Positions 16,170-24,626 of a stretch of 64,000 nucleotides of DNA are shown here, piece by piece. The notes beneath the pieces are model-generated. The model saw nothing but the letters and a program-made list of their open reading frames with translations. It ran no database searches and was not told the DNA's origin. Source of the DNA: Lutimaribacter salitolerans. GTDB taxonomy: Bacteria; Pseudomonadota; Alphaproteobacteria; Rhodobacterales; Rhodobacteraceae. Location of the stretch: assembly GCF_042677865.1 (NCBI RefSeq), contig NZ_JBHUDD010000027.1, positions 186,001 to 250,000 of the forward strand, in the 5' to 3' direction. The translations under genes and the position numbers were made by a program. How positions within the stretch are numbered: the first letter of the stretch is position 1; each line of letters begins with the position of its first letter.

Positions 16170-18032
16170 ATGACCACGCAAACCCAGGCTCCGCCCACCG
16201 GCCATTCGGTGATTCACGACTATCTGCGCACGCTGGACGCCTCGCCGGGCGTCTACCGGATGCTGGATGCGCAAAGCCGCGTGCTCTATGTCGGCAAGGC
16301 CCGCAACCTGCGCGCACGGGTCGGCAATTATGCCCGCCCCGGCGGACACAGCCCCCGCATCGCGCGGATGATTTCCGAAACCGCGACGATGATGTTCCTG
16401 ACCACGCGCACGGAAACCGAGGCGCTGCTGCTGGAACAGAACCTGATCAAGCAGCTCAAGCCGCGCTACAACGTGCTGCTGCGCGACGACAAGTCATTCC
16501 CCAATATCGTCGTCACCGCGCATGAGTTTCCGATGATCAAGAAGCACCGCGGGGCCAAGCGCGAAAAGGGGCAGTATTTCGGCCCCTTCGCCAGCGCCGG
16601 CGCGGTCAACCGCACGCTGAGCCAGTTGCAGCGCGCCTTTCAGCTGCGCAACTGCACCGATGCGCAGTTCGAGGGCCGCACCCGGCCCTGCCTGCAATAC
16701 CAGATCAAGCGCTGCACCGCGCCCTGCGTCGGCAAGATAAGCCGCGACGAGTACAACCGGCAGGTCGCCGATGCCGCGCGCTACCTGTCGGGCAAAAGCA
16801 CCGAGATTCAGGAAAGCCTGGCCACCGCCATGCAGCAGGCGTCAGAGGCGATGGAGTTCGAACGCGCCGCCGCGCTGCGCGACCGCATCCGCGCGCTGAC
16901 GCAGGTACAGACCGCACAGGGCATCAACCCAAGGACGGTGACCGAGGCCGACATCATCGCGCTGCACCTGGAAAACGGTCAGGCCTGCGTGCAGGTGTTC
17001 TTCATCCGGGCCGGGCAGAACTGGGGCAACAGCGATTTCTACCCGCGCGTCGGTGCCGATATAGACGCCCCCGAGGTGCTCGAGGCGTTCCTTGGCCAGT
17101 TCTATGACAGCAAGGACCCGCCGCGGCAGATCATCCTGTCGCACGGGATCGAGAATCCTGACCTGATGGAGCAGGCGCTGTCGGACAAGCTGGGCCGCAA
17201 GGTCGCGCTGATCGTGCCGCAAAAGGGCGAGAAGGCCGAGCTGATCGAAAGCGCCGCGCGCAACGCCCGCGAAAGCCTGGCGCGCAAGATGGCCGAGACC
17301 GCCACGCAGACCAAGCTGCTGCAAGGGGTGGCCGATGCCTTTGGCCTGCCCGGCCCGCCCCGCCGGATCGAGGTCTATGACAACAGCCACATCCAGGGCA
17401 CCAATGCCGTGGGCGCGATGATCGTCGCCGGCCCCGAAGGTCTGATGAAAAACGCCTATCGCAAGTTCAACATCAAGGGCGACGACCTGACCCCCGGCGA
17501 CGATTTCGGCATGATGAAAGAGGTGCTGACCCGCCGCTTCAAACGCCTGCTCAAGGAAGACCCCGACCGGACCAGGGGCCACTGGCCCGACCTGCTGCTG
17601 ATCGACGGCGGTGCCGGGCAGGTGACCGCCGTGCACGAGATCATGGCCGAACACGGCGTGGCCGACATCCCCATGGTGGGCGTCGCCAAGGGCGTGGACC
17701 GCGACGCGGGCAAGGAAGAGTTTCACCGCAAGGGCCAGCGCACGTTCGCCCTGCGCATGAACGATCCCGTGCTCTATTTCATCCAGCGCCTGCGCGACGA
17801 GGCGCACCGCTTTGCCATCGGCACCCATCGCGCCAAACGCGCCAAGGCGGTGGGCGCGACGCCGCTGGATGACGTGCCGGGCGTGGGGGCCGCGCGCAAG
17901 CGCGCGCTGCTGGCGCATTTCGGCTCGGCCAAGGCGGTCAGCCGCGCCAACCTGTCCGACCTCAAAGCGGTGGAGGGCATCTCGGACAGCATGGCCGAAG
18001 CGATCTACGGGTTCTTCCACGAAAAGGGCTGA
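16170..18032 (+). CDS. uvrC: excinuclease ABC subunit C
   Basis: Makes the 3' and 5' incisions of nucleotide excision repair in complex with UvrB. The N-terminal GIY-YIG domain begins SPGVYRMLDAQSRVLYVGK. A UVR helix for UvrB contact is seen at AMEFERAAALRDRIRAL. The RNase H-like nuclease centre contains RIEVYDNSHIQGTNAVGAMI and LLLIDGGAGQV. The tandem helix-hairpin-helix ends with DDVPGVGAARKRALL and GISDSMAEAIY. The 620 residues are full length. The ATG at 16170 fits the family N-terminus; upstream in-frame codons run into the AT-rich leader. Confidence 0.97.
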   Translation: MTTQTQAPPTGHSVIHDYLRTLDASPGVYRMLDAQSRVLYVGKARNLRARVGNYARPGGHSPRIARMISETATMMFLTTRTETEALLLEQNLIKQLKPRYNVLLRDDKSFPNIVVTAHEFPMIKKHRGAKREKGQYFGPFASAGAVNRTLSQLQRAFQLRNCTDAQFEGRTRPCLQYQIKRCTAPCVGKISRDEYNRQVADAARYLSGKSTEIQESLATAMQQASEAMEFERAAALRDRIRALTQVQTAQGINPRTVTEADIIALHLENGQACVQVFFIRAGQNWGNSDFYPRVGADIDAPEVLEAFLGQFYDSKDPPRQIILSHGIENPDLMEQALSDKLGRKVALIVPQKGEKAELIESAARNARESLARKMAETATQTKLLQGVADAFGLPGPPRRIEVYDNSHIQGTNAVGAMIVAGPEGLMKNAYRKFNIKGDDLTPGDDFGMMKEVLTRRFKRLLKEDPDRTRGHWPDLLLIDGGAGQVTAVHEIMAEHGVADIPMVGVAKGVDRDAGKEEFHRKGQRTFALRMNDPVLYFIQRLRDEAHRFAIGTHRAKRAKAVGATPLDDVPGVGAARKRALLAHFGSAKAVSRANLSDLKAVEGISDSMAEAIYGFFHEKG

Positions 18033-18043
18033 CGCGCCCCTGC

Positions 18044-18112
18044 CGGTTTCCTCTCTCTGCAAATATCCCGGGGGGAGTCGCGCCTTGCGCGACGGGGGGC
18101 AGCGCCCCCCTC
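18044..18112. repeat. intergenic hairpin repeat, copy C
   Basis: Begins 11 bases after the uvrC stop with CGGTTTCCTCTCTCTGCAAA then TATCCCGGGGGG, the reverse complement of the copy B tail. It continues with GTCGCGCC/TGCGCGAC and GGGGGGC/GCCCCCC hairpins, ending close to the convergent crotonase gene. Probably a bidirectional terminator. Confidence 0.75.
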
Positions 18113-18977
18113 ATCCATCCCGGTTGGCACCCGGAATGGGGCCATTCGCCGTCCAGTCCCATGTGCCCGCGTCCCGCTCGGCCACCGCCTGTTTCCAGCC
18201 CACAGCCTCGGCGCGGGCCTTGAAATTCAGCCCCTCGGGCGAGTGACGCGTGATGCCGTCAAAGATCGTCGCCAGCCGCTGGGTGTTCATCAGCCCCTGC
18301 GCCTCGATCGCCTGGTTGATCACCAGCTTCTGCATCGCCAACTGGTTGATAGGCACACCGGCCATGCGCTGTGCCAGAGCCTCGACCTCTGCGTCCAGAT
18401 CGGCCTCGGGCACGGATTTCAGGATCAGTCCCATCTCGGCCGCCTCGCGCCCGGTGATCTTGTCGCCGGTGAACAGCATCCGCTTGGCGCGCTCGGGTCC
18501 CAGCCGGTAGACCCACATCGCCGTGGTCGGGCAGCCCCAGACGCGGGTCGGCATATAGCCGATCTGCGCGGTGTCAGCCATCACCACGAAATCGCAGCAC
18601 AGCGCGATATCCGACCCGCCCGCCACGGCGAAGCCATGCACCTTGGCCACCACCGGCTTCATGGCGCGCCACAGCGACATGAACGCCTGGGTGTTCTTCC
18701 ACATGAAGCGGTAGTCCCTGATCGGATCCCAGGGCATCTCCTGCGTCACCTGTCCGGTGCCGTTGCCCTCGGCATAATACGCCAGATCATAGCCCGCACA
18801 GAACGCATCGCCCGCGCCTGACAGCACCATCACATGCACGCTGTCATCGGCATCGGCCCGCGCCACCGCCTGTTCCAGCAGATGCGGCACCTCGTCATCT
18901 ATTGCGTTCATCACCTGCGGGCGGTTCAGCGTGATCCGCGCGATCCGCCCGTCCTTTTCGTACAGCACCTTGGTCAT
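18111..18977 (-). CDS. crotonase-family protein lacking both catalytic glutamates
   Basis: A 288-residue crotonase-fold protein usually labelled enoyl-CoA hydratase. The CoA-binding and oxyanion segments are present: FCAGYDLAYYAEGNG and HGFAVAGGSDIALCCDFVV. Where hydratases carry the two catalytic glutamates (GGGCELA and PEILLG in rat crotonase), this protein has GGSDIAL and MPTRVWG, so both are missing. True hydratase activity is therefore doubtful; another crotonase reaction or another acyl group is more likely. The large C-terminal region continues to WDWTANGPIPGANRDG. It stands alone, convergent with uvrC. Confidence 0.85.
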   Translation of the reverse strand: MTKVLYEKDGRIARITLNRPQVMNAIDDEVPHLLEQAVARADADDSVHVMVLSGAGDAFCAGYDLAYYAEGNGTGQVTQEMPWDPIRDYRFMWKNTQAFMSLWRAMKPVVAKVHGFAVAGGSDIALCCDFVVMADTAQIGYMPTRVWGCPTTAMWVYRLGPERAKRMLFTGDKITGREAAEMGLILKSVPEADLDAEVEALAQRMAGVPINQLAMQKLVINQAIEAQGLMNTQRLATIFDGITRHSPEGLNFKARAEAVGWKQAVAERDAGTWDWTANGPIPGANRDG

Positions 18978-19058
18978 GGTTTTCTCCTCCTCCGATACGT
19001 TTCACAGAACCATCTGTTGCAGCCCGCGCCAAGGCAAAGGTGGCAGGGCACGCACAGG

Positions 19059-19128
19059 CGCGCAGGCAAGGGGGCGCTGCCCCCTCGGCCTTGCGGCCTC
19101 ACCCCCGGAGTTTATGGGCAAGATGAAG
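19059..19128. repeat. intergenic hairpin repeat, copy D
   Basis: Read on the minus strand, TTCATCTTGCCCATAAACTC begins 11 bases after the stop of the ABC ATPase gene. It is followed by a GGCCGCAAGGCC hairpin and a GGGGGC-AGC-GCCCCC hairpin. The tail matches copy A and resembles copies E and F. Confidence 0.7.
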
Positions 19129-19138
19129 GCCGGACCGC

Positions 19139-19774
19139 TCAGCCCAGCCGCAGCACCGGCCCGCCCGCCGCCTGCGCATCCTGCGCATCATGCGTGACCA
19201 GCAGCACCGGCAGGCCGGCGGCGCGGGCGCGGTCGAACACCAGCGCGCGCATCTGGGCGCGGCGGTCGGCATCAAGGCTTGCGAAAGGCTCGTCCAGCAG
19301 CAGCGCGGCGGGCGCGGCCAGCAACGTGCGCATCAGCGCCACGCGCACCTTTTGCCCGCCCGACAGCGTGGCCGGATCGCGCGGCGCAAAGCCTGACAGC
19401 CCGACCTGATCCAGCGCCGCATCCACCGCCGCACGCCGGTCGGCGCCCTTGACGCTGCGGGGCAGACCGAACGCCAGATTGGCCCCCACCGACAGATGCG
19501 CGAACAGCAGCGGGTCCTGGAACAGGATGCCGATCCCGCGCGCCTGCGTTGGCAGGCCGGTGACATCGCGCCCGTTCAGAACCACACGCCCCGACACCGC
19601 AAAGGGCGCGCCCAGCGTGCCCATGACCGCGCCCAGCAGGGTCGATTTGCCCGATCCCGACGGCCCCATCACCGACACCACCTGCCCCGGCGGCACGGTG
19701 GCCGACAGGCGCAGCATGTCCTTGCCTGCCAGACGCACGCGCAGATCGTCCAACAGCAGCCCGTCCTCAGCCAT
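19139..19774 (-). CDS. ynjD: YnjD-like ABC transporter ATP-binding protein
   Basis: Short 211-residue importer ATPase, last of a four-gene unit. Walker A GPSGSGKST, Q-loop LFQDPLLF, signature LSGGQKVR, Walker B ALLLDEPFASLD and LLVTHDAQDAQAA are all complete. The lack of a C-terminal regulatory domain fits ThiQ and YnjD. Its start overlaps the permease gene by eight bases. The symbol is given by operon match to E. coli ynj genes; a ThiQ assignment is less likely because the binding protein and the CDP-alcohol transferase are Ynj-type. Confidence 0.85.
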   Translation of the reverse strand: MAEDGLLLDDLRVRLAGKDMLRLSATVPPGQVVSVMGPSGSGKSTLLGAVMGTLGAPFAVSGRVVLNGRDVTGLPTQARGIGILFQDPLLFAHLSVGANLAFGLPRSVKGADRRAAVDAALDQVGLSGFAPRDPATLSGGQKVRVALMRTLLAAPAALLLDEPFASLDADRRAQMRALVFDRARAAGLPVLLVTHDAQDAQAAGGPVLRLG

Positions 19775-21461
19775 GCAGCACCCCCCGCCGGTTGCGAAAC
19801 AGCACGCGCGGCAGCCCGATCGCCAGCGCGAAAGGCACCAGCGCCAGCGCCGTCTGCACCAGCGCCCAGACCCCGATCGCGCGCCTGTCCCCGCCCGAGG
19901 CCAGCGCCACGGCTTCGGTCGTCACGCTGGACACGCGGCCGCCGCCGATCAGCAGCGTGGGCAGGTATTGCCCCACCGACACCGCCCAGCCCACCGCCGC
20001 CGCCGTCAGCACCGGGGCCAGCAGCATCGGCAGACGCACCGCCCACAGCACCCGGCCCGGCCCGGCCCCCAGACTGTGCGCCACGGTGGCCTGCCTCGCA
20101 TCCCAGGCGCGGAACGGATCACCCAGCGACAGGAACACATAAGGAAACACAAAGATCACATGCGCCGCCACCACAGCCGCCAGCCCGCCCTTGACGCCCA
20201 GCATCAGCATCCATGTCTGCACCCCGGGCAGGAAGGCGACCTGCGGCACCAGCAGTGGCAGATAGAGCAGCCATTGGCCGCGCGCGCGCAGGCGCAGGCC
20301 AAAGCGGTGCTCGGCCTCCAGACAGCCCATGGCCAGCGCCAGCGCCAGACCGGTGGCAAGGGCGGCAATCGCCATGGTGACCGCCAGCGCATCACGCACG
20401 CCGGGCCAGTGCCGCGCCCAGGTGCGCCATGTGACGGCTTCGGGCCAAGCTTCTGGGAAACTCCAGAACCCCGCGACCGACCAGACGCCCAGCACCACCA
20501 GACCGGCCAGCACCGCCGCCGCCGCCATGCCCGCCAGACCCAGCGCCAGCGCCGCCGTCACACGCCCGCCCGCGCGACGATGCCCCGACCAGACCCAGGC
20601 CCGGCCCAGCCGTGCGACCAGCCGCTCGCCCAGCCACCACAGCGCCAACGCCGCCAGCACCAGCACCAGTTGCAGCGTCGCCGCCGCCGCGCCCTGCAAC
20701 CGCATGTCCAGGTCGGGGTCGCTCATCCAGCGCAGGATCTGCACGGCCAGCGTGGGCGGCGTGTTGGGGCCAAGGATCATCGCCACATCCACCACGGTCA
20801 TGGAAAACGCCAGCACCACCAGCACCGGCAGCCTGATCTGGCGGTAGACCAGCGGGAACACCGCCTTGAGCCATGCGGCAGGCCGATCATGGCCCAGGCT
20901 GCGCGCCACCGTCTCGGCCCGGGTTGCATCGGCCTGCCCCAGCGCCGCCAGCGTCATCAGCAGCAGGAAGGGCACCTCTTTCACCACCAGCCCGGCCAGC
21001 AGCGACAGGCCCATCGGGTCCTGCACGATCAGCAGGTCGGGCGGCTGCGTCCAGCCCGTGGCCCAGGGCGACAGCCCGCGCACGATCAGCCCCGAGGGCG
21101 CGATCAGGAACGCCAGCCCGAAGGCCGCCGCCGCATGGGGCACCGACAGCAGCGGCGACAACACCCGCCGGAACGCCGCGAAGGACCGCGTGCCCGACCA
21201 GCAGGCCACAAGCAGCGTCACGATCCCCAGCGAAATCACCGCCGAGCCCAGCCCGGTCACCAGGCTGAGGCGCACCGCGCTGGCCAGCCCCGGCCAGTCC
21301 AGCAGCGCGCCAAAGGCCTCCAGCCCCGGCTGGGTCCGGCCAATCACGGGCAGGATGCCAAAGGCCGGGGCCAGCGTGCCCAACAAGCCCGCCAGAACCG
21401 GCCCCAGCAACAGCGCGATCACCAGCGCGGGCAAGTAACGCAGGGCCGGGTTACTCGGCAA
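19767..21461 (-). CDS. ynjC: YnjC-like ABC transporter permease, fused two-domain
   Basis: A 564-residue permease carrying two complete binding-protein-dependent transport domains, as in YnjC, ThiP and SfuB, so one polypeptide forms the whole channel. Each half has an EAA-type loop, seen as ARSLGHDRPAAWLKAVFPLV in the first half and AHSLGAGPGRVLWAVRLPML in the second. About twelve helices are predicted. The gene overlaps the binding-protein gene by 11 bases upstream and the ATPase gene by eight bases downstream, so all three are translated as a set. Confidence 0.88.
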   Translation of the reverse strand: MPSNPALRYLPALVIALLLGPVLAGLLGTLAPAFGILPVIGRTQPGLEAFGALLDWPGLASAVRLSLVTGLGSAVISLGIVTLLVACWSGTRSFAAFRRVLSPLLSVPHAAAAFGLAFLIAPSGLIVRGLSPWATGWTQPPDLLIVQDPMGLSLLAGLVVKEVPFLLLMTLAALGQADATRAETVARSLGHDRPAAWLKAVFPLVYRQIRLPVLVVLAFSMTVVDVAMILGPNTPPTLAVQILRWMSDPDLDMRLQGAAAATLQLVLVLAALALWWLGERLVARLGRAWVWSGHRRAGGRVTAALALGLAGMAAAAVLAGLVVLGVWSVAGFWSFPEAWPEAVTWRTWARHWPGVRDALAVTMAIAALATGLALALAMGCLEAEHRFGLRLRARGQWLLYLPLLVPQVAFLPGVQTWMLMLGVKGGLAAVVAAHVIFVFPYVFLSLGDPFRAWDARQATVAHSLGAGPGRVLWAVRLPMLLAPVLTAAAVGWAVSVGQYLPTLLIGGGRVSSVTTEAVALASGGDRRAIGVWALVQTALALVPFALAIGLPRVLFRNRRGVLHG

Positions 21462-22653
21462 TGCCGTACCGCGCGGTCCAGTCTGCCGCGATGCGGGTCA
21501 TCCAGCTTGGGTGCGGCTCGGGCAGCGCGGGGCCAAGCTGGTCCGGCGACAGGGTGGCGATGCCAAGGTCGATCCCTTCGAACAGCGCGCGACCCGCCTT
21601 GGGCAGGGCTGCCACGTCCAGCACCGTGCCATAACCCAGGTTGACCGGGTCCAGCGCCCGCGCCTGCGCCTGCGGCGACAGCAGGAAATCGGCCACAACC
21701 ATCGCGCCCGCCTTGGCGCTGGCATTGTAGGGGATCGCCACGAAACTGGCGTTGCCGATGGTTCCGCCCTGCGGCACGAAGGTGCGCACCGTGTCGGGCA
21801 GTTCAAAGTTCGCGATGGCACTCGAGGCCTCGCCGGGGCTGAAGCTGATGGCCAGTGAGATCTCGTCATCCGCCAGCAGCTGAATCTGGCGCGGCCCGGT
21901 CTGCGGATAGGCCCGGCCCTGCCGCCACAGGTTCGGCGTCAGCGCGTCCAGAAAGGCCCAAAGGGGGGCGGTGACGGCCTCATAGTCCGCCTGATCGACC
22001 GGGTCCAGCAACGGCGCGGGATCATCCAGCACGCCATACAGCGCCTGTTTCAGAAAGGTCGTGCCCAGAAAATCGGGCGGCTGCGGATAGGTGAAGCGCC
22101 CCGGATTGTCCTGCGCCCAGTCCAGCAGCGCGGCCATGTCGGCCAGCGGTTCCATATCCGCGCTGTCATACATGAACACCACCTGCGCCGCGGCCCAGGG
22201 GCTTTCCATCCCGTCGGTCGGCACGGTGAAATCCACCTGCACCGGCTTGCCCGCCACATCGACCAGCGCCCAGTTGGGCAGGCTTTCGGCGAAGGGGCCG
22301 AACAGCAGCCCGGCGTCCTTCATCGCGGCAAAGTTCGGCCCGTTGATCCAGATCAGGTCGATCGCGCCGCCGCTGTCCTGCCCGGCCTGCTTTTCGGCCA
22401 GCACCCGGCCCACCGCATCGGCGGTATCGGACAGCTTTACATGCTCCAGCGTGACGCCGTATTCCGTCGACACCTGCTCGCCGACCCAGCCGATAAAGGC
22501 GTTGGTCGTGGTCGATCCACCCCACGCGTTCCAATAGACGGTCTGCCCGCGCGCCTGCTCCAGCACCGCATCCCAGTCGGCGGGGTCCGGCTCGGCCCAG
22601 GCCAGTCCGGGCAGCAGCGCCAGCGCCGCAATCGCCTGTTTCCACATCGTCAT
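21451..22653 (-). CDS. ynjB: YnjB-like ABC transporter periplasmic binding protein
   Basis: A 400-residue extracellular solute-binding protein. A Sec signal (MWKQAIAALALLPGLAWA) is followed by the mature start EPDPADWDAVLEQARGQ. Diagnostic segments of the YnjB group are VYWNAWGGSTTTNAFIGWV and IDLIWINGPNFAAMK, plus NWALVDVAGKPVQVDFTVPT. The ligand of this family is not established. The start at 22653 overlaps the ynjF stop (ATGA) and has GAGAGAAGG just upstream; an ATG six bases later is also possible. This is the component to test for ligand binding. Confidence 0.87.
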   Translation of the reverse strand: MTMWKQAIAALALLPGLAWAEPDPADWDAVLEQARGQTVYWNAWGGSTTTNAFIGWVGEQVSTEYGVTLEHVKLSDTADAVGRVLAEKQAGQDSGGAIDLIWINGPNFAAMKDAGLLFGPFAESLPNWALVDVAGKPVQVDFTVPTDGMESPWAAAQVVFMYDSADMEPLADMAALLDWAQDNPGRFTYPQPPDFLGTTFLKQALYGVLDDPAPLLDPVDQADYEAVTAPLWAFLDALTPNLWRQGRAYPQTGPRQIQLLADDEISLAISFSPGEASSAIANFELPDTVRTFVPQGGTIGNASFVAIPYNASAKAGAMVVADFLLSPQAQARALDPVNLGYGTVLDVAALPKAGRALFEGIDLGIATLSPDQLGPALPEPHPSWMTRIAADWTARYGIAE

Positions 22654-23267
22654 TTCCTTCTCTCCCCAAACACCTGACGTGCCAGCAGTATCCGCGACAC
22701 GCCCGTGACGAAACACAAGGCCCCGAACCCCCAGGCCAGCGGTGCGAACCACGCAGGGGCAAGACACAGGATCACGAAGAACGCGATCGTCTCGAACCCC
22801 TCCAGCAGCCCGCCCGTGAAATACAGCGACTTGACCCCGCGCACATCGGTCCGCATCTCGTGCTTTTCGGCCAGGATGGCAAAGCCCAGAAAGCTGGCCC
22901 CGTTGAAATAGAAACTGCACAGCAGGAACGCCCCCGCCGCCGCATTGGCCGCCGGGTCCAGCCAGACAAAGGCCAAGGCGACAGCGCCGTAGAACAGGAA
23001 ATCGCTGGTGATATCCAGATAGCCGCCAAAATCGCTGGTCTGCGTGGCCCGCGCCACCGCCCCGTCCAGCCCATCGGCAAGACGGCTGACCAGCAGCGGC
23101 ACCAACGCCCAGCCGGGCGCCCCCAGTGCGATCATCGCCGCCGCGATCAAGCCCAGTGCCAGACCTGCCAGAGTGACCGCATTGGCCGTGATCCCCCAGC
23201 CCGCCAGGCTGCGGCCTTGGGCGTTCAGGATCGGGTCGATCAGCGGGCGGATGCGGGCGTCGAACAT
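22650..23267 (-). CDS. ynjF: YnjF-like CDP-alcohol phosphatidyltransferase family protein
   Basis: A 205-residue integral membrane protein with about six helices. The motif reads LADGLDGAVAR, seven residues, then GGYLDITSD. The spacing between AR and G is one residue shorter than in PgsA at 8858-9523, as I also recall for E. coli YnjF (LLDGLDGALAR...GGFLD). Further likeness includes DFLFYGAVALAFV and GGLLEGFETIAFF. The CDP-linked donor and the acceptor alcohol are unknown. First gene of a coupled ynjF-ynjB-ynjC-ynjD unit, so it probably modifies or uses the imported compound. Confidence 0.87.
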   Translation of the reverse strand: MFDARIRPLIDPILNAQGRSLAGWGITANAVTLAGLALGLIAAAMIALGAPGWALVPLLVSRLADGLDGAVARATQTSDFGGYLDITSDFLFYGAVALAFVWLDPAANAAAGAFLLCSFYFNGASFLGFAILAEKHEMRTDVRGVKSLYFTGGLLEGFETIAFFVILCLAPAWFAPLAWGFGALCFVTGVSRILLARQVFGERRK

Positions 23268-23418
23268 GGCTCAAGCCATAGACCGCAGGCCCGCGCACAG
23301 GCCAGTCCCAATTGCGTGACGCGCCTGAAACATTGGAGCACCGACCGCGCGCAACCGCTTGCACCCCGAGCCGAACACCGTCACCCTGCAGGCCAGCACG
23401 GTCATCAAGGGGGCCCCC

Positions 23419-24582
23419 ATGGACAGGTTTGAACACACGGTCGAGATCCTGCGCGACCTGATCGCGTTTCCCACGGTGTCTGCCGACAGCAACCTTGAGA
23501 TGATCGCCCATCTGGCCAACCGCCTGAACGACGCGGGCGCGCATGTGCAGATGATGACCGACCCCAGCGGGCACAAGGCCAACCTCTTTGCCACCATTGG
23601 CCCCGAGGTGTCGGGCGGGATCGTGCTGTCGGGCCATTCCGATGTCGTGCCCGCCGAAGAGGACGGCTGGACCGACGATCCGTTCGAGATGACCCCGCGC
23701 GACGACGCGTTTTACGGGCGCGGCACATGCGACATGAAGGGGTTCATCGCCGCCGCCACCGCCATGGCCCCGATGCTGGGCAAGGCGAACCTGCGCCGCC
23801 CGATCCATTTCGCCTTTACCTATGATGAAGAGGTCGGATGCCTGGGCGCACAGCATCTGGTGCGCGATCTGGCGGCGTCGGACATCCGGCCCGCCACCGC
23901 GATCATCGGTGAACCCACGATGATGCGCATCATCGAAGGGCACAAGGGCTGCTGCGAATACACCACCCGGTTTCACGGTCTCGAAGGGCACGGATCAGCC
24001 CCCGATCGGGGCGTGTCGGCGGTGGAATATGCCGCGCGCTACGTCATGCGCCTGCTGGAACTGCGCGAAGACCTCAAGCCCCGCGCCCCGGCGGGCAGCC
24101 TGTTCGATCCGCCGTGGTCCACCTTGCAGGTGGGCCGCCTGCATGGCGGCGTGGCCCATAACGTCATCGCCGGTCTGGCCGAGGTCGACTGGGAACTGCG
24201 CCCGGTGCAGCCCGGCGACAAGGCCTATGTGACCGAGGAAATCGCGGCCTATGCCCGCGATGTGCTGCTGCCCGCGATGCGCGCCGTGCATCCGGGTGCG
24301 CGGATCGACACGCAGGTGATCGGCGATGTGCAGGGGCTGGAACCCGCCGAGGAAAACGAGGCGCGCGACATCATCCAGCGCCTGACCGGCCAGAACGGTG
24401 CCGAGGTGGTCGCCTTTGGCACCGAGGCGGGCCTGTTCCAGTCGCTGGGGATGAGCGCGGTGGTCTGCGGCCCCGGCTCGATCGAGCAGGCGCACAAGGC
24501 CGATGAATTCGTATCGGCCGACCAGTTGCGGCAATGCACCGACATGCTGGAACGGTTGTGCGCCGGTCTGATCACCGACTGA
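23419..24582 (+). CDS. argE: acetylornithine deacetylase
   Basis: An M20-family metallohydrolase that releases ornithine from N-acetylornithine in arginine biosynthesis. Di-zinc ligands are seen in LSGHSDVVPA (His, Asp), YGRGTCDMKGF (Asp), TYDEEVGCLG (Glu-Glu) and near the C-terminus in GPGSIEQAHKADE (His). At 387 residues it has the ArgE size, and the KGCCEYTTRFHG segment fits ArgE better than DapE. The ATG at 23419 reads MDRFEHTVEILRDLIAFPTV; an ATG at 23359 would add 20 residues without similarity. Rhodobacteraceae often also have ArgJ, so this may be a second route or a related N-acyl amino acid hydrolase. Confidence 0.88.
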   Translation: MDRFEHTVEILRDLIAFPTVSADSNLEMIAHLANRLNDAGAHVQMMTDPSGHKANLFATIGPEVSGGIVLSGHSDVVPAEEDGWTDDPFEMTPRDDAFYGRGTCDMKGFIAAATAMAPMLGKANLRRPIHFAFTYDEEVGCLGAQHLVRDLAASDIRPATAIIGEPTMMRIIEGHKGCCEYTTRFHGLEGHGSAPDRGVSAVEYAARYVMRLLELREDLKPRAPAGSLFDPPWSTLQVGRLHGGVAHNVIAGLAEVDWELRPVQPGDKAYVTEEIAAYARDVLLPAMRAVHPGARIDTQVIGDVQGLEPAEENEARDIIQRLTGQNGAEVVAFGTEAGLFQSLGMSAVVCGPGSIEQAHKADEFVSADQLRQCTDMLERLCAGLITD

Positions 24583-24605
24583 ACCGGGGCGCAGCGCCGG
24601 GTTTC

Positions 24606-24626
24606 AGCGCGCCGCTGTGGCGCGCT
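24606..24626. terminator. bidirectional hairpin between argE and tonB
   Basis: A perfect eight-pair stem AGCGCGCC/GGCGCGCT with loop GCTGT lies between two convergent genes. Its last base is the first of the tonB stop-codon complement at 24626. There is no T-run, so it would act as a stem-only terminator or transcript-end stabiliser. Confidence 0.6.

Noticed and set aside
19449..21644. A 731-codon plus-strand frame opposite the ABC permease
   Set aside because: Rich in Arg, Gln, His and Pro, no family likeness, and fully opposite ynjC and ynjD with their intact motifs.
19139..22653. ThiB-ThiP-ThiQ thiamine importer
   Set aside because: The permease and ATPase are similar to ThiP and ThiQ, but the binding protein matches YnjB and the operon starts with a YnjF-like transferase. 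No thiamine riboswitch was seen upstream at 23268-23418.
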